From the NCBI GenBank assembly GCA_030407085.1, contig CM059582.1, positions 140,075,501 to 140,139,500 on the forward strand: DNA of 64,000 bases, read 5' to 3'. Under the pieces are notes generated by a model. It saw nothing but the letters and a program-made list of their open reading frames with translations. It was not told the origin of the DNA and did no database searches. Positions 1 through 9,334 of this stretch are shown in pieces; within the stretch, counting starts at the first letter, position 1, and each line of letters begins with the position of its first letter. Source of the stretch: Trichopria drosophilae. Its lineage: Eukaryota; Arthropoda; Insecta; Hymenoptera; Diapriidae. The translations under genes and the position numbers were made by a program.

Positions 1-2
1 GT

Positions 3-317
3 AGTGCTGAAAACGCATTCAAGAAACGCTACAAACGTGGCTGGAGTGAGGAGATTTTTCGTATAAAGGCCGTTTTAAAACGTCAAAATCTTTCGGTTTA
101 CGAGCTCGAAGACTTGAACGGCGAAGAGATTGAGGGCTATTTTTATCCGCAAGAACTAGGGGCAGTCTCGAAAATCCGAACAGAACAAGAATTTAAAATT
201 GACCGTGTAATCCGCTCTAAAGGTCAAGGTGCGAAGAAAGAATACTTTGTTAGCTGGGTTGGTTATCCCGAAAAATTCAACTCGTGGATCTCGGCTAGTA
301 GTTTAAATAACCTTTAA
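3..317 (+). CDS. Polinton integrase, C-terminal end with chromodomain (partial)
   Basis: The frame is open from base 3 to the stop at 315-317; the catalytic core lies outside the window. The first half has the basic stretch KKRYKRGWSEEIF and the linker typical of retroviral-like integrases in Polintons (the C. elegans relative is F54H12.3). The last 55 residues are a chromodomain, with FKIDRVIRSKG followed by EYFVSWVGYPEKFNSWI, including aromatic cage positions. In such elements the chromodomain is thought to steer integration to particular chromatin. The next gene starts three bases after the stop. Confidence 0.85.
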   Translation, partial: SAENAFKKRYKRGWSEEIFRIKAVLKRQNLSVYELEDLNGEEIEGYFYPQELGAVSKIRTEQEFKIDRVIRSKGQGAKKEYFVSWVGYPEKFNSWISASSLNNL

Positions 318-319
318 AA

Positions 320-1165
320 ATGCATCACTCACAAATGGATGAGTTTTTTCTAGTTTTACCCAGCAACAGTAGTATCAAATATTTTCCCGATAATACAACT
401 ACAAGATTCACGACAGTTCTTCCCAAGGAAATTGAATTAACAGGGAACTGGTTAGCGGGATTATCGGAAATTCACGTACCTTACAGTGTTGTACATATAA
501 GACGTAATAATAATTCATTCACATTTGGAAGCTTGGAGATTGGGGCCGATGGACTGCAAGTTATCGATACAACCAGTGTTAATATTTCCGAAGGTTATTA
601 CAATAGTGTATCTGATTTTGTAGAAGGAATCAACGATCGTCTAAAAGTTTTTTACGACCAATTTTCAGACGGAGTACAGTTTCAATTCAATTATGCAAAT
701 ACACGCGGGGGCATCGTTTCTTCGTTTTGTGCGCAAAAAGATTGTAAAAAATCACATTACTTTCTTTTTCACAGTTCGGTAAATAGGATTCTCGGACTTC
801 CCGATATAGCGAACATTACTCGTAAAGAGGGGGAAGAAACTGATAAGAAAAATCGGATACATCGTTACTACCCTGCTAGTTTATCCCGATCGATCCCCGA
901 TCAGTTATTTGTCGACACCGATATTTGCGAACCAAATATTGTCGGTGATTCCCAAGTGACTTTATTGCGAATCGTTAATGTAGGCGGAAAAAATTATAAT
1001 TACGGTGAAACTGTGGTAAGGCGTTTTTCACCACCCAATGACATTCCACTTTTGTCGAAAAGATTTCGCGAAATTACAATAGATATAAGAGACCACGCAG
1101 GGGTACCAATACCATTCGAATACGGAACGTTGACCGTCACTCATCACTTTAAAAGACAATATTGA
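320..1165 (+). CDS. Polinton penton-like minor capsid protein
   Basis: An intact ORF of 281 codons. The motif MDEFFLVLPSNSS followed by FPDNTTTRFTTVLP and WLAGLSEIHVPYS is the N-terminal signature of a conserved Polinton structural protein, which I take to be the single jelly-roll penton/minor capsid protein. No membrane segment or signal peptide is visible; a beta-rich fold is expected. The ATG at 335 (MDEFF) matches the family start better than the one at 320, which adds five residues. It lies three bases after the integrase stop and 395 bases before the PX-like gene. The family match is strong; the exact assignment as penton rather than another capsid protein is from memory of the family. 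Confidence 0.7.
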   Translation: MHHSQMDEFFLVLPSNSSIKYFPDNTTTRFTTVLPKEIELTGNWLAGLSEIHVPYSVVHIRRNNNSFTFGSLEIGADGLQVIDTTSVNISEGYYNSVSDFVEGINDRLKVFYDQFSDGVQFQFNYANTRGGIVSSFCAQKDCKKSHYFLFHSSVNRILGLPDIANITRKEGEETDKKNRIHRYYPASLSRSIPDQLFVDTDICEPNIVGDSQVTLLRIVNVGGKNYNYGETVVRRFSPPNDIPLLSKRFREITIDIRDHAGVPIPFEYGTLTVTHHFKRQY

Positions 1166-1472
1166 ATGGTGTACAATTTTTTTATGTATTAATTATGTAT
1201 TAATTAACGGGCGGAATCGCCCTTTTTACTTAATTTTTGCCGTATTGTTTTTTAATATTGAGAATTTTGCGAGAGCTGCAGATCGATTTACGAAGATGGC
1301 GCCATACTTCACATTTGTGTATGAAATGTAGGACTGCAGAAACCTACACCAAGTACAGCAGCGGTCATGAGTCGATTTCCGCCATATAAACAATATTTTC
1401 GAAACGTAAACAAACAACGTGGTTCGTCTTACCAACAGCGAGCTGCTGCTTGAAAACGAAATCGAAAAATTG

Positions 1473-1546
1473 TTCACCGGACGGTGATCGAACTCACGAC
1501 CTACGACCTCGTAGTCCAGTGTGTTAACCGCCTGAGCCAGGAAGCC
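1473..1546 (-). pseudogene. tRNA-like relic between Polinton genes
   Basis: Read on the minus strand this has a perfect A-box consensus (TGGCTCAGGCGG) and a near-perfect B-box (GTTCGATCA, final C replaced by A) at tRNA-like spacing. The T-loop is one base out of register, the D stem does not pair well and the 3' half of the acceptor stem is missing. It is therefore not a functional tRNA; it could be a tRNA pseudogene or the head of a tRNA-derived SINE. It fills part of the only long non-coding gap in the capsid gene block (1166-1560). The rest of that gap shows nothing I recognise. Confidence 0.55.
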
Positions 1547-1560
1547 GATTAATTAATACA

Positions 1561-2190
1561 ATGTTGAATAATAATAATTACATCACATACTACGACGAAC
1601 AGGCTGGTAGTGGTTTTGGTGGAAACTTGTTGGGTAAAGGTCGACAAATTCGAAACGTTTATGTCGGTTCTCTGGATCAGCGCGGTCACGGAATCGGAAG
1701 TTTTCTCGGAGGATTGTTTAGACGTATATTACCCTTATTAAGTAAAGGAGTGACTGCAGTTAGTAAAGAGGCCTTACGTGCTGGAATAAATGTTCTCGAT
1801 GATGTCGGCGAGAAGAAGGTTTCGTTCAAGGAATCGTTAAGAAATCGCGCCAAAGAATCTGGCAAAAACCTCACAAGCAAAGCAAGAGAGAAACTTTCAA
1901 AAATGATGTCTGGTTCGTGGTATAAAAGTTTATCAAGAATAGATCCTTTTCAGTATTCAACTGGTAATACGTTAGTGCATGTCACACAGCGACGTCGTCG
2001 ACGCAACGCCAGTAAATTACGCAAAACCAATTCGGGGCGTGTTTCGAAACGAAAGATAAATAGTTCTCGAGGGAAAAAGAAGAAGACGGTAAAGGAGAAG
2101 AAGAAAACTGAAGAGAAAGAAGAAAATATCGTAAAGTGTAGGAGTAGAAAACGAAAGCGTAATATCGAATCAAACGACATATTTAGATAA
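1561..2190 (+). CDS. Polinton PX-like basic core protein
   Basis: An intact ORF of 209 codons. The N-terminal 60 residues are glycine-rich (GSGFGGNLLGKG, then GHGIGSFLGGLFRR), the pattern of adenovirus pX/pVI-like proteins seen in Polintons. A predicted amphipathic middle follows, and the last 70 residues are extremely Lys/Arg-rich (RRRRR, GKKKKTVKEKKK), suited to binding DNA inside a capsid. It lies directly upstream of the major capsid gene with 11 bases between, the usual Polinton order. Function as a DNA-condensing or capsid cement protein is inferred from family and composition. Confidence 0.65.
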   Translation: MLNNNNYITYYDEQAGSGFGGNLLGKGRQIRNVYVGSLDQRGHGIGSFLGGLFRRILPLLSKGVTAVSKEALRAGINVLDDVGEKKVSFKESLRNRAKESGKNLTSKAREKLSKMMSGSWYKSLSRIDPFQYSTGNTLVHVTQRRRRRNASKLRKTNSGRVSKRKINSSRGKKKKTVKEKKKTEEKEENIVKCRSRKRKRNIESNDIFR

Positions 2191-2201
2191 AAATAGAAAT
2201 A

Positions 2202-3517
2202 ATGTCATTTCTTCATTCACACTCGTGCGAGTGCATGAAATCCGAGCTCGACCTCTTCACCTTACCTCCAACACAAACGACGATCGAGAGCTCGCACTGG
2301 GTGCATTATAAACCCGTTTCTTCGTTAACAGATGACTCGCCGATAGAATTTGTTGTACCCGGTCATGGCGAAGAGTACATTGACATTGCGCATACTATGA
2401 TAAGTCTCAAAGCTCGTATTCACCCCAACGATACAGAAGACAACGCCAAAGTCGCGCATGTGAATAACTTTTTGCATTCAATGTTTAATCAGGTAGATGT
2501 TTTTTTAACCAAAAACTAGTATCACCACCTTATAATACCTACGCCTACAGATCGTACATTGAGACATTATTGAATTACGGTCCAGCGGCAAAGTCTTCGC
2601 ACTTGACTTCGACGCTTTGGTATAAAGACACTGGGGATCATATGGATTCGTTACCGTCAAGTACGCATAATGTTGGACTGACTAACCGTAAAAAATATAC
2701 TGAAAATTCTCAAACAGTGGATCTCATTGGACATTTGCACTGCGATATTTTTAATCAGGATAAATTCATGTTAAACGGAGTCGAAATACGCTTGCGACTC
2801 GTCCGCTCTAAAGATTCGTTTACTCTCATGGACGAATCGGTAGATGGAAAATTTTCAGTCAATATCAACGATATTACGTTACTAGTACGTCGAGCAAAGA
2901 TAAACCCAGGTATACTTCTCGCACATGCAAAAACCTTGTCAAATACTACAGCGAAGTATCCTCTCACGAGAGTCGAAGTAAAATCGTTTGCGTTGCATAG
3001 TGGAAAACTGGGTGATACACTTGATAACGTTATTCTAGGACAGTTGCCGAAAAGGGTGGTTATCGGTTTTGTCGACAATAAAGCTTTTAACGGCGATCGT
3101 CGACTTAATCCATTCAATTTTAAAAATTACAGTATGAACTTTTTATCGCTCAACGTTGACGGTACACAAATACCTAGCAAACCTCTAGAGCCAAATTTCA
3201 AAACAAATTCAAAACTATTCGTGGAAGCGTATCACACACTGTTTTCAGGTACAGGTATTCATTTTATGAACGAGGGGAACGAAATCTCCATGGATGAATT
3301 TGCAAATGGCTATTGTCTGTTTGTTTTCGATCTAACGTCTGATCTTTCTGCAAGTTGCGCTACTCATTGGAACCTCGTAAAAAGCGGTTGCTTACGTATA
3401 GAGGTACGCTTCGATGCCGCTCTTGAAAATACCGTAAATTGTATAGTCTACGCAGAATACGATAATGTTTTAGAAATCGACTCTTCACGTCAGATTATTA
3501 CTGATTACAATGCCTAA
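2202..3517 (+). pseudogene. Polinton major capsid protein (double jelly-roll), frameshifted
   Basis: Two frames cover one capsid protein of about 435 residues (relative of C. elegans F54H12.2). The first (2202-2519) has the conserved start SELDLFTLPPTQTTIESSHW and VPGHGEEYIDI; the second (about 2520-3517) carries the rest, including DIFNQDKFMLNGVEIRLRL and GFVDNKAFNGD, and ends ADYxxxLEID-like as in the family. The break is a one-base shift at or near the T7 run at 2500-2506 and leads to a stop at 2517-2519. A single homopolymer error could explain it, so either a real lesion or an assembly artefact is possible. The protein would form the hexameric capsomers of a virion. Confidence 0.8.
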
Positions 3518-3575
3518 ATTCGTAAAGAGAGGGGACACTGTATCGTTTAAAAGACTGAAACCAAAGGAAATCTGA
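3510..3575 (+). CDS. possible 21-codon ORF overlapping the capsid stop
   Basis: An ATG overlaps the capsid gene stop codon and opens a 21-codon frame (MPKFVKRGDTVSFKRLKPKE plus one residue). The arrangement resembles start-stop overlap in compact viral genomes, but the ORF is tiny and could be chance. I recognise no family. It may be the remnant of the start of the next gene. Confidence 0.2.
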   Translation: MPKFVKRGDTVSFKRLKPKEI

Positions 3576-3615
3576 CATTAGTTACACGATCCCAGTTGAG
3601 TATAACGGTACAAGT

Positions 3616-4385
3616 ATGGAGTTTATCGTCGACGTTCAAGGTTTTTTAAACAAAGAGCACATTTTCATTCCAAAAGAATTGCTGTTGTTTGCATCGAGAA
3701 AAACTATATTGGTCACTGGATTCTACGATCGAACTATAGTTTCTCCGAATTACCTGACAATTTGCGAAAGACAAATTCGTATCTCTCCGAGCATCATCAC
3801 GGGATCGAGTGGTTCAACGGTGAATCAGTCACGTGTAAAGTATTTCACTCACTTCAAAAAATCACGCGACATGCGAGTCATATTTACGTACGTGGATATA
3901 AAAAAAAAAGATTTCTGGAGAAAATTATTATGAGACCATTCACAAATTTAGAAGAAACCCCGGATGCTCCAAAGTTCGCCGAAATTCGATCGAATGAAAC
4001 GTTCTGTATCTATCATGGACTCAGAGTCTCTGACAAATACACGTGCGCCCTGAATAATGCTGTAAATTTGCGAGTGTGGCTGATTTCGCAAAAATCCGCT
4101 TCTGACGACAACAGCAACAACAACAACAACATAGACAACAATAAAAGTCAAGATTGGAGTTTGCAGCTTTCCACCTCGTTGTCGTCATCGTTATTGTGTG
4201 TTTCTACAGAAACTAGTTTCAGTTTCATCGCCGAAGATTGCAGTTCGGAGGCGCCTAACAAAATCGCCAATGAATTCGAAACAACTGTTAAGATCCCTTC
4301 AATACATCCAAGGGCATACGAAAGGCGTGTATCCGGCAGATCTGATTCCTCTGGTGTGGACGAAACCTGCAGTACTAATCGCTAA
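3616..4385 (+). pseudogene. conserved Polinton-linked ORF, frameshifted
   Basis: Two overlapping frames form one broken gene. Frame one begins at 3616 with MEFIVDVQGF, a start I associate with a family of insect proteins found with Polintons and related viruses. Near 3735-3755 the reading changes to the second frame, which carries HHHGIEWFNGE, ASHIYVRGYKKKRFLEK, FTNLEETPDAP and a C-terminal CxYH...CALNNAVNLRVWL stretch. I do not know the biochemical role; an exonuclease-like fold has crossed my mind but I cannot show it. The tail contains an Asn-rich run (4110-4145) from an AAC repeat. The 3' end overlaps the protease gene start. Confidence 0.5.
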
Positions 4386-4827
4386 CACGGACGATAAAAC
4401 AAAACCATGTTCGCACTGGGTAGCATTCTACGTTGACGAATTTTCCAATGGGATCTTCTATGACAGCTATGGATCACCACCATTCATCACGCATCACATT
4501 CTTCGCCTCCGACGCAATTGTAAGACGATCCGTTGGAGCGACAAGTGTCTTCAGAGCTTTACTTCTTCTGTGTGCGGTCAATATTGCCTTATGTTTTTAT
4601 ATAATATGTCTAACGGTTATAGCTTATATGATTATCATCAGAATTTCTCTACTGACGCTAGAAAAAACGATTACGTCGTGAGCAAGTGGTACGAACAATT
4701 TTTAAGAAAATATAGGTATTCTAGAAATAAAAAAAATGATGCATGTAATAATTACTCGTTTAATTATGGCGGTCAATATAATAACCAATGTAACCAATCG
4801 TGTAAGCTTAAAATATACTATGTTTGA
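4270..4827 (+). CDS. adenain-type cysteine protease (Polinton PRO)
   Basis: An intact frame of 185 codons from the ATG at 4270 (MNSKQLLRSL), preferred over the upstream start at 4198 because family members begin at this point. It has the Ulp1/adenain signature GVYPADLIPL, then His49 in SHWVAFYVD, Asp65 in FYDSYGSPP, Gln95 (oxyanion) and nucleophile Cys102 in SSVCGQYCLMFLY. These match His, Asp/Glu, Gln and Cys of adenovirus protease in order and spacing. In Polintons the enzyme is expected to mature capsid proteins. The C-terminal 35 residues are Asn/Tyr-rich and low complexity. The gene overlaps the preceding broken ORF in another frame. Confidence 0.85.
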   Translation: MNSKQLLRSLQYIQGHTKGVYPADLIPLVWTKPAVLIANTDDKTKPCSHWVAFYVDEFSNGIFYDSYGSPPFITHHILRLRRNCKTIRWSDKCLQSFTSSVCGQYCLMFLYNMSNGYSLYDYHQNFSTDARKNDYVVSKWYEQFLRKYRYSRNKKNDACNNYSFNYGGQYNNQCNQSCKLKIYYV

Positions 4828-4949
4828 ATAAAATACAATGATTTCTTATTTTATCCTTGTCCTTCGTATATTTACTAATTTAAAAGACCTCATACATTTT
4901 CGACATTCATTATTCTAGTTTGTAATTTTATATTATTTTGTATATAAAT

Positions 4950-6160
4950 TTCTTGCTTACTTCTTGAATCTTATCTCCCCTCATTTTTAAGATTTTCCTA
5001 GAAAATTGCGTCACTCGAAAATGCGCCACATGTGCGTTTCAACACCGTAGGAAATTACAGACTCTCGTTTCGACCTGCAAGAGGAGTGACACACGCGCAA
5101 CATATATATATATATAGGTCGACATCGATGTGTTGTGTAGGTAAATATTAATAGACATCATAACAAAAAAAACTATTACAACTAATACGCAGTCTGTGGG
5201 TGGTCGTTGAATCATTACCTACCTCAAATTCTCGCCAAAGGGACCCGGTACAGATTCGTTTATGTTCGAGTAGTGACCTCACAACGGCGTTATCATTTAT
5301 TATTATTATTTGTTTATACGTACATTGACTTTAAAGAATCATTATTAATACCTGTCTGACACTAATTACGCAATCATGGGGGATTAGCACAGTCTATATT
5401 ATTTTTTTTATTCATAACTTATTCTAGCTTACTTCTTGAATCTTATCTCCCCTCGTCTTCAAGATTTTCCTAGAAAACCGAGTGTCTCGAATATAAGTCA
5501 CGTATGTGCGTTCCAATGACGTAGGAAATTTCAGTTTTTCGTTTCGACCTGCAAGTGGAGTGACACATGCGCAACATGTATACATATAAAGGTCAGTGGA
5601 GCGTTGTGTAGGTAAATATTATTACACAATAAGGAGGAAGTGGGGTGTGGCCTCAACTGTTCGCCAAAGGGACCCACGTACCTATATGTTTATCGCAAGG
5701 TCATTATCGTTATTTATTACCGTCTTTATTATTTGTTTATACGCAAACTATCAATTAATCATCATTATCAACACTCATCTGACTTTAATTACCCAATTAT
5801 CGATATTTATTATCGTCTTTATTAATTGTTCATATAACAATTAACCACGAAGCACTCGTGTATCAGGTCGCTGTACCATGACCTACCTCACCGTCGTGCC
5901 AAAGGTTGTCCGTACGTTTTTGTTTACGTCAGACGACTGGTCTACCTCACATGACGGCCATGGCGTTATTTACGGTCATAAATTAATATTTATTTGACAT
6001 TAATTACCCTATTAACATTATTTATTGACATTTTTATTGCTTGTTTTGACATTAATTACCCATTAATAACCATTATCACCTAATTATGAGGTCATTAACC
6101 CCTGAACTATCCCAAGGCGCGCGTGCCGTCTGGCGCCAGACCTACCTCAAGGTGGAGGAG
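4950..6160. repeat. degenerate tandem repeats downstream of the Polinton genes
   Basis: Two clear units begin with ACTTCTTGAATCTTATCTCC at about 4960 and 5433, period about 473 bp, and share a GTTTCGACCTGCAAG block, a TATA-like stretch and GTTGTGTAGGTAAATATTA. Each is followed by CTCGCCAAAGGGACC-like sequence (5231, 5659; weaker at 5896) and by blocks rich in TTTATTATTATTTGTTTATACG and ACATTAATTACCC. Later units at about 5866 and 6120 are more decayed and keep only ACCTACCTCA. It may be the Polinton terminal repeat; I cannot see the opposite end to prove that. No convincing coding sequence. Confidence 0.6.
5583..5612 (+). promoter_or_regulatory. possible TATA-box core promoter inside the tandem repeat
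   Basis: CATATAAAGG at 5583-5592 follows the conserved block GCAACATG; the homologous position in the previous unit (about 5100-5117) is also TATA-like. It is followed by a conserved stretch ending in GTTGTGTAGGTAAATATT. Conservation between units suggests function, but no gene is clearly positioned to use it. Confidence 0.25.
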
Positions 6161-6640
6161 AGGGGGGTGTTTACGTCTGGCTATCGGTTACCCTATACTA
6201 CTATCGGGCAATGTAGGTCGAAAAAATACGAAATTTGTCATTTTTCGTAAAATTTCATGCATCAAATTAAAAATGTGCACAAGTAACATACAAATTATTA
6301 ATGTACGGGAAAAATGTAATAAAATGACCTACGTAATACAAAGAGAAAAACGTAATACAAAGTTGCCACCGCCGCGCGCCTTCAAGCCGCCATTTTGGTA
6401 TCGCCCCCCCCCCCCACTCCAATTTTGTTTAATTTTGCATGAAACATTTGTTTTATCATATACTTTCGATATATTCATGTCTCTACTAGTTACTTCGAAG
6501 TTGCCGCTTCCTCGCGTTTTTAAGCCTTTTTGCGGGTGAGCTGCAGGCCTAATATACTTAGATACTAATTTCTCATCTCACATTTTTCATTCGTACAGCT
6601 ACAGTTGTTTAGTAAAGACATATCAGAGAAAAAAGTGCAA
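6161..6640. other. non-coding interval with a C12 run
   Basis: No gene recognised. Contains a run of 12 C at 6404-6415 and two similar blocks, AAGTTGCCACCGCCGCGCGC (6360) and AAGTTGCCGCTTCCTCGCG (6497), each followed by TTxAAGCC, which look like a degenerate direct repeat about 137 bp apart. The last 100 bases may be the leader of the next ORF. Confidence 0.4.
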
Positions 6641-6648
6641 GTTGGTCG

Positions 6649-7152
6649 GTGAAACAAGTGTCTGATAAGATGGAGATCATTGAAAATATTCCAGTAGAGT
6701 TCCTTCACGAGTCTCAGATTATCACGGATGAGTTTTTGAACGAAGAAGTTGCAACGATTGATAGTTCAGTGTATAGTGACAAGAAAAAATATTCGGTGAA
6801 AAGAGTGCGAATGTCTCCAACATCACCGACTGCGATGTCCGAATTTCGTCAAACGTCTGTATTGCTTCTCGGAACAATGTATCCGTTGAACAAGTCTGCT
6901 CGTAAAGCGATTTACCTAGGACTGTCGGCAAATCGTAAGGGGAAATTTGTGCCAATAGTGAAATTGTTGAACAGTCAGAATGCTAATAACGGATTCATTA
7001 TTGGACCGACTAGCTGGAAACAGTTTGCAGAAAACGCAGAAAGTATAGGAGATTATTTTTTCGAAAATGCGTTTTCGAGTTCGACGCTTCGGGATGAAAA
7101 GAGGGAGTTCAAAGAATTCAAAATTTTCTTTACTACCTCCTATATGAAGTGA
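6649..7152 (+). CDS. unrecognised intact ORF, possibly element- or virus-derived
   Basis: An uninterrupted ORF of 167 codons; the second ATG at 6670 (MEIIENIPVEF) is equally likely as start. The first 65 residues are acidic and Ser/Thr-rich. A more ordered C-terminal half contains LNKSARKAIYLGLSANRKGKFVPIVKL followed by W, Y-F-F and a TSYMK end. The pattern ARKAxYLGLSxNRKxxFxPxVKL recalls small proteins I have seen repeatedly in insect repeat-associated sequences, but I cannot name the family. No transmembrane segment or zinc finger. An open frame among ruined neighbours is notable. No clear polyadenylation signal is visible after the stop. Confidence 0.45.
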   Translation: MKQVSDKMEIIENIPVEFLHESQIITDEFLNEEVATIDSSVYSDKKKYSVKRVRMSPTSPTAMSEFRQTSVLLLGTMYPLNKSARKAIYLGLSANRKGKFVPIVKLLNSQNANNGFIIGPTSWKQFAENAESIGDYFFENAFSSSTLRDEKREFKEFKIFFTTSYMK

Positions 7153-7723
7153 TTTTTTGTTGTTTTGATATCGTTCAAAGTAAAATGAATATCTCTAATT
7201 TCAAGATTTAGTAGTTTCCGTTTATATTCTGTGTTATAACTGTTAAAAGATGCGTTAATGAAAAAAGTTGTTGAATTTAATTCTATATTTCCTATTGTTT
7301 AAATGTGCGGGGAGAAAATGGGTTTTCCTACATCTAATCAAAAATATTCGTTGGTTTAGAGGTTTAGCGGGAAACATATTTAATCCTGACCACTTTTTCA
7401 TTAATACCACAATATTCGGACCTTTCACTGATCTAATCCAATGAAAGAGATTGTGATGATTACCACTATTGGAATAAATTTAAAAAAAATTTTATTTAGT
7501 ATCGACCATTGAAATTTTTATAATAACAAAAACTAGATGCCTTCGACCCGGGTCTTTTAATTTTGGCTAAATTCGTATTGCTGTTCCCTGACGAAAGGCT
7601 GATGCTTCCGGCAATATTCCCATTTTAACACTGCCAGGAAAGACGGCGGCAGAGGGTAGTTCTAGTATCGTTAGGTGCTAGTAGTTTCTACACATATATT
7701 ATAACAATATCTTGTTCCTTAAA
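7153..7723. other. non-coding, nothing recognised
   Basis: AT-rich sequence with no long ORF and no terminal repeats I can identify. A GC-richer patch at 7545-7680 with CTTCGACCCGGGTC looks different from its surroundings but matches nothing I know. Confidence 0.4.
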
Positions 7724-8165
7724 TAGGGTGAATATGCCAATGAATGGACGGTTAAGCATTTTTCACAGTTTGATCGAATGTAACTTTTGAATTCTTTTAT
7801 GAAAATTTAATTATGATACCACCATTAGAATCGTTAGACTCTGCTCTTTATGACCGTGTAGTTCAACCTTTGATTTTATTTAATTATTAACCTCGTCTTC
7901 ATACGTTTGTAAAAAAATCCGCTAAACCCCAATGAATAGACGGGTTAAATCAAGTGGGACGTTTTCAGCACCAGTTTTGGATGGCTTTAAAACTTTGCTT
8001 TGATTTTACAAAATAATAAACACTGGAAGATCAATAGTATTGTAAATATTGTTTTGAATGTTCAAAGAAGATAAAAATATGTATTTTGTTGCATGTTGTG
8101 CATCATACATTCATAAGAAATAGAAATATGTAGAAAATCGTCCATTCATTGGCATATTCACCCTA
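7724..8165. mobile_element. 442-bp MITE with TA target duplication
   Basis: The ends are inverted repeats: GGGTGAATATGCCAATGAAT from 7726 on the plus strand and its exact complement ending at 8163, about 25-26 bp each. They are flanked by TA at 7724-7725 and 8164-8165, which is the Tc1/mariner target duplication. An internal block at about 7928 (CCAATGAATAGACGGGTTAA) resembles the terminal repeat again. There is no coding capacity. Confidence 0.8.
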
Positions 8166-9334
8166 TATTAAAATTGAAAATGAGCATTTTCAAAACTTCT
8201 ACCACGACCGCAGGTCAGCCGAAGCACTGATAAATGAGCACGTCTTGTTCACACTGATGCTTAAAAAAACGCAGTTTAGTCGAGTTTTTGACAGGGCGGG
8301 TGGAAGGAAATAATTTTTTTTATATGTGGGATATTTCGGTTTCCGTTTTTTTACGACATTATCGTTGATTTTACGAAGAAATGAATACAACCTTTTTGTA
8401 GAGAATTCGATATTCTATATTTTTTGTTTGAAACATTTTTTTTTTACGATTTGTATTTTTGGTTAAAAAATGGAAAAAACGTGTTTTTTGAGCGTTTTTT
8501 TGTTAAACCTCCCCATAATCTAGTATGCATTGTCTCCAAAAACTAATCAGATCTAAGTTTGGCCAAGAGAAACGCAAATCCGTTTGTACTTTTTAAATTC
8601 GTCCTGCCAGTCGCGAGATATCGCGTATACAAAATTTTTCCAGACCTATGGTCTGGGTCGAAGTAATTGTGTCGAAGTCACAAGAAATAAAAAGAAACTG
8701 AATCGCAGTTTTTAAAATTATTTAATGTATAAGAAAAACTACTTAATTATGTACATTAATGAAAAAATTAAATTTCGATAATTTAAATTATTTAAAATAA
8801 AAAGTTATTTACTAAGATAAACATAGCATCTGAAAGAATAGTTAAGTTAGCGACAATGAGAGTAAGAGAGAACGAGTGCGTGACTTGTTTATGCAATCGA
8901 GAGCTAGATAAATATCATTAGGGAAACAAAGAAAGCACTATGGTATACAGCAATCCAGTGTATGCGCGTTTAAATATAATAAAATAGTATATGCTTTTAA
9001 ATAATACCTATCAAAATGAAAATTTTGAATTTATAGACAGATACTCAGGGAAGTGGGAAAATCTACAGAGGTTACCTGTTTGCCTCAGTTCCTCCAAAAT
9101 TTGAGTACGATTCCTGTAGGAAAAGAATAGAGACCGTGAGTGCGAGGCACGAACAACTGAGTTGTATTTTTCCTTAAGTGTTTACGACCAGTGGGGTGAG
9201 CGGAGTGGTGTTGGTAAGACGGTGGGAAGAAAGTCGTAAAGCAAGTCCAACAAAAAGGGAATAATAAGGTTGAAAACGCTAAAAGAGCATGCCTTTCAAA
9301 GGAAGGTAGTATGGTTAGAACTGAATAGCGTGCG
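8166..9334. other. non-coding, nothing recognised
   Basis: AT-rich with scattered stops in all frames. A patch at about 8850-9340 is less AT-rich and may be decayed 5' coding sequence of the transposase-like relic that follows, but I could not read a consistent frame through it. Confidence 0.35.

Larger units (their letters stand above)
1..4860 (+). mobile_element. Polinton/Maverick (adintovirus-like) fragment, right-hand gene block
   Basis: Six to seven same-strand genes lie close together: integrase chromodomain, penton-like protein, PX-like basic protein, double jelly-roll capsid protein, a conserved broken ORF and an adenain-type protease. This combination is known for Polintons, large virus-like DNA transposons of animals. 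The window opens inside the integrase. The protein-primed DNA polymerase and packaging ATPase are not visible in the window, so they lie to the left or are lost. Two genes are frameshifted, so this copy is not intact, although integrase end, penton and protease frames are open. The right boundary is uncertain; the repeats from 4950 on may be its terminal repeat. Confidence 0.85.

Noticed and set aside
1473..1546. A functional tRNA gene
   Set aside because: T-loop register is off by one, the D stem is poor and the acceptor stem 3' half is missing.
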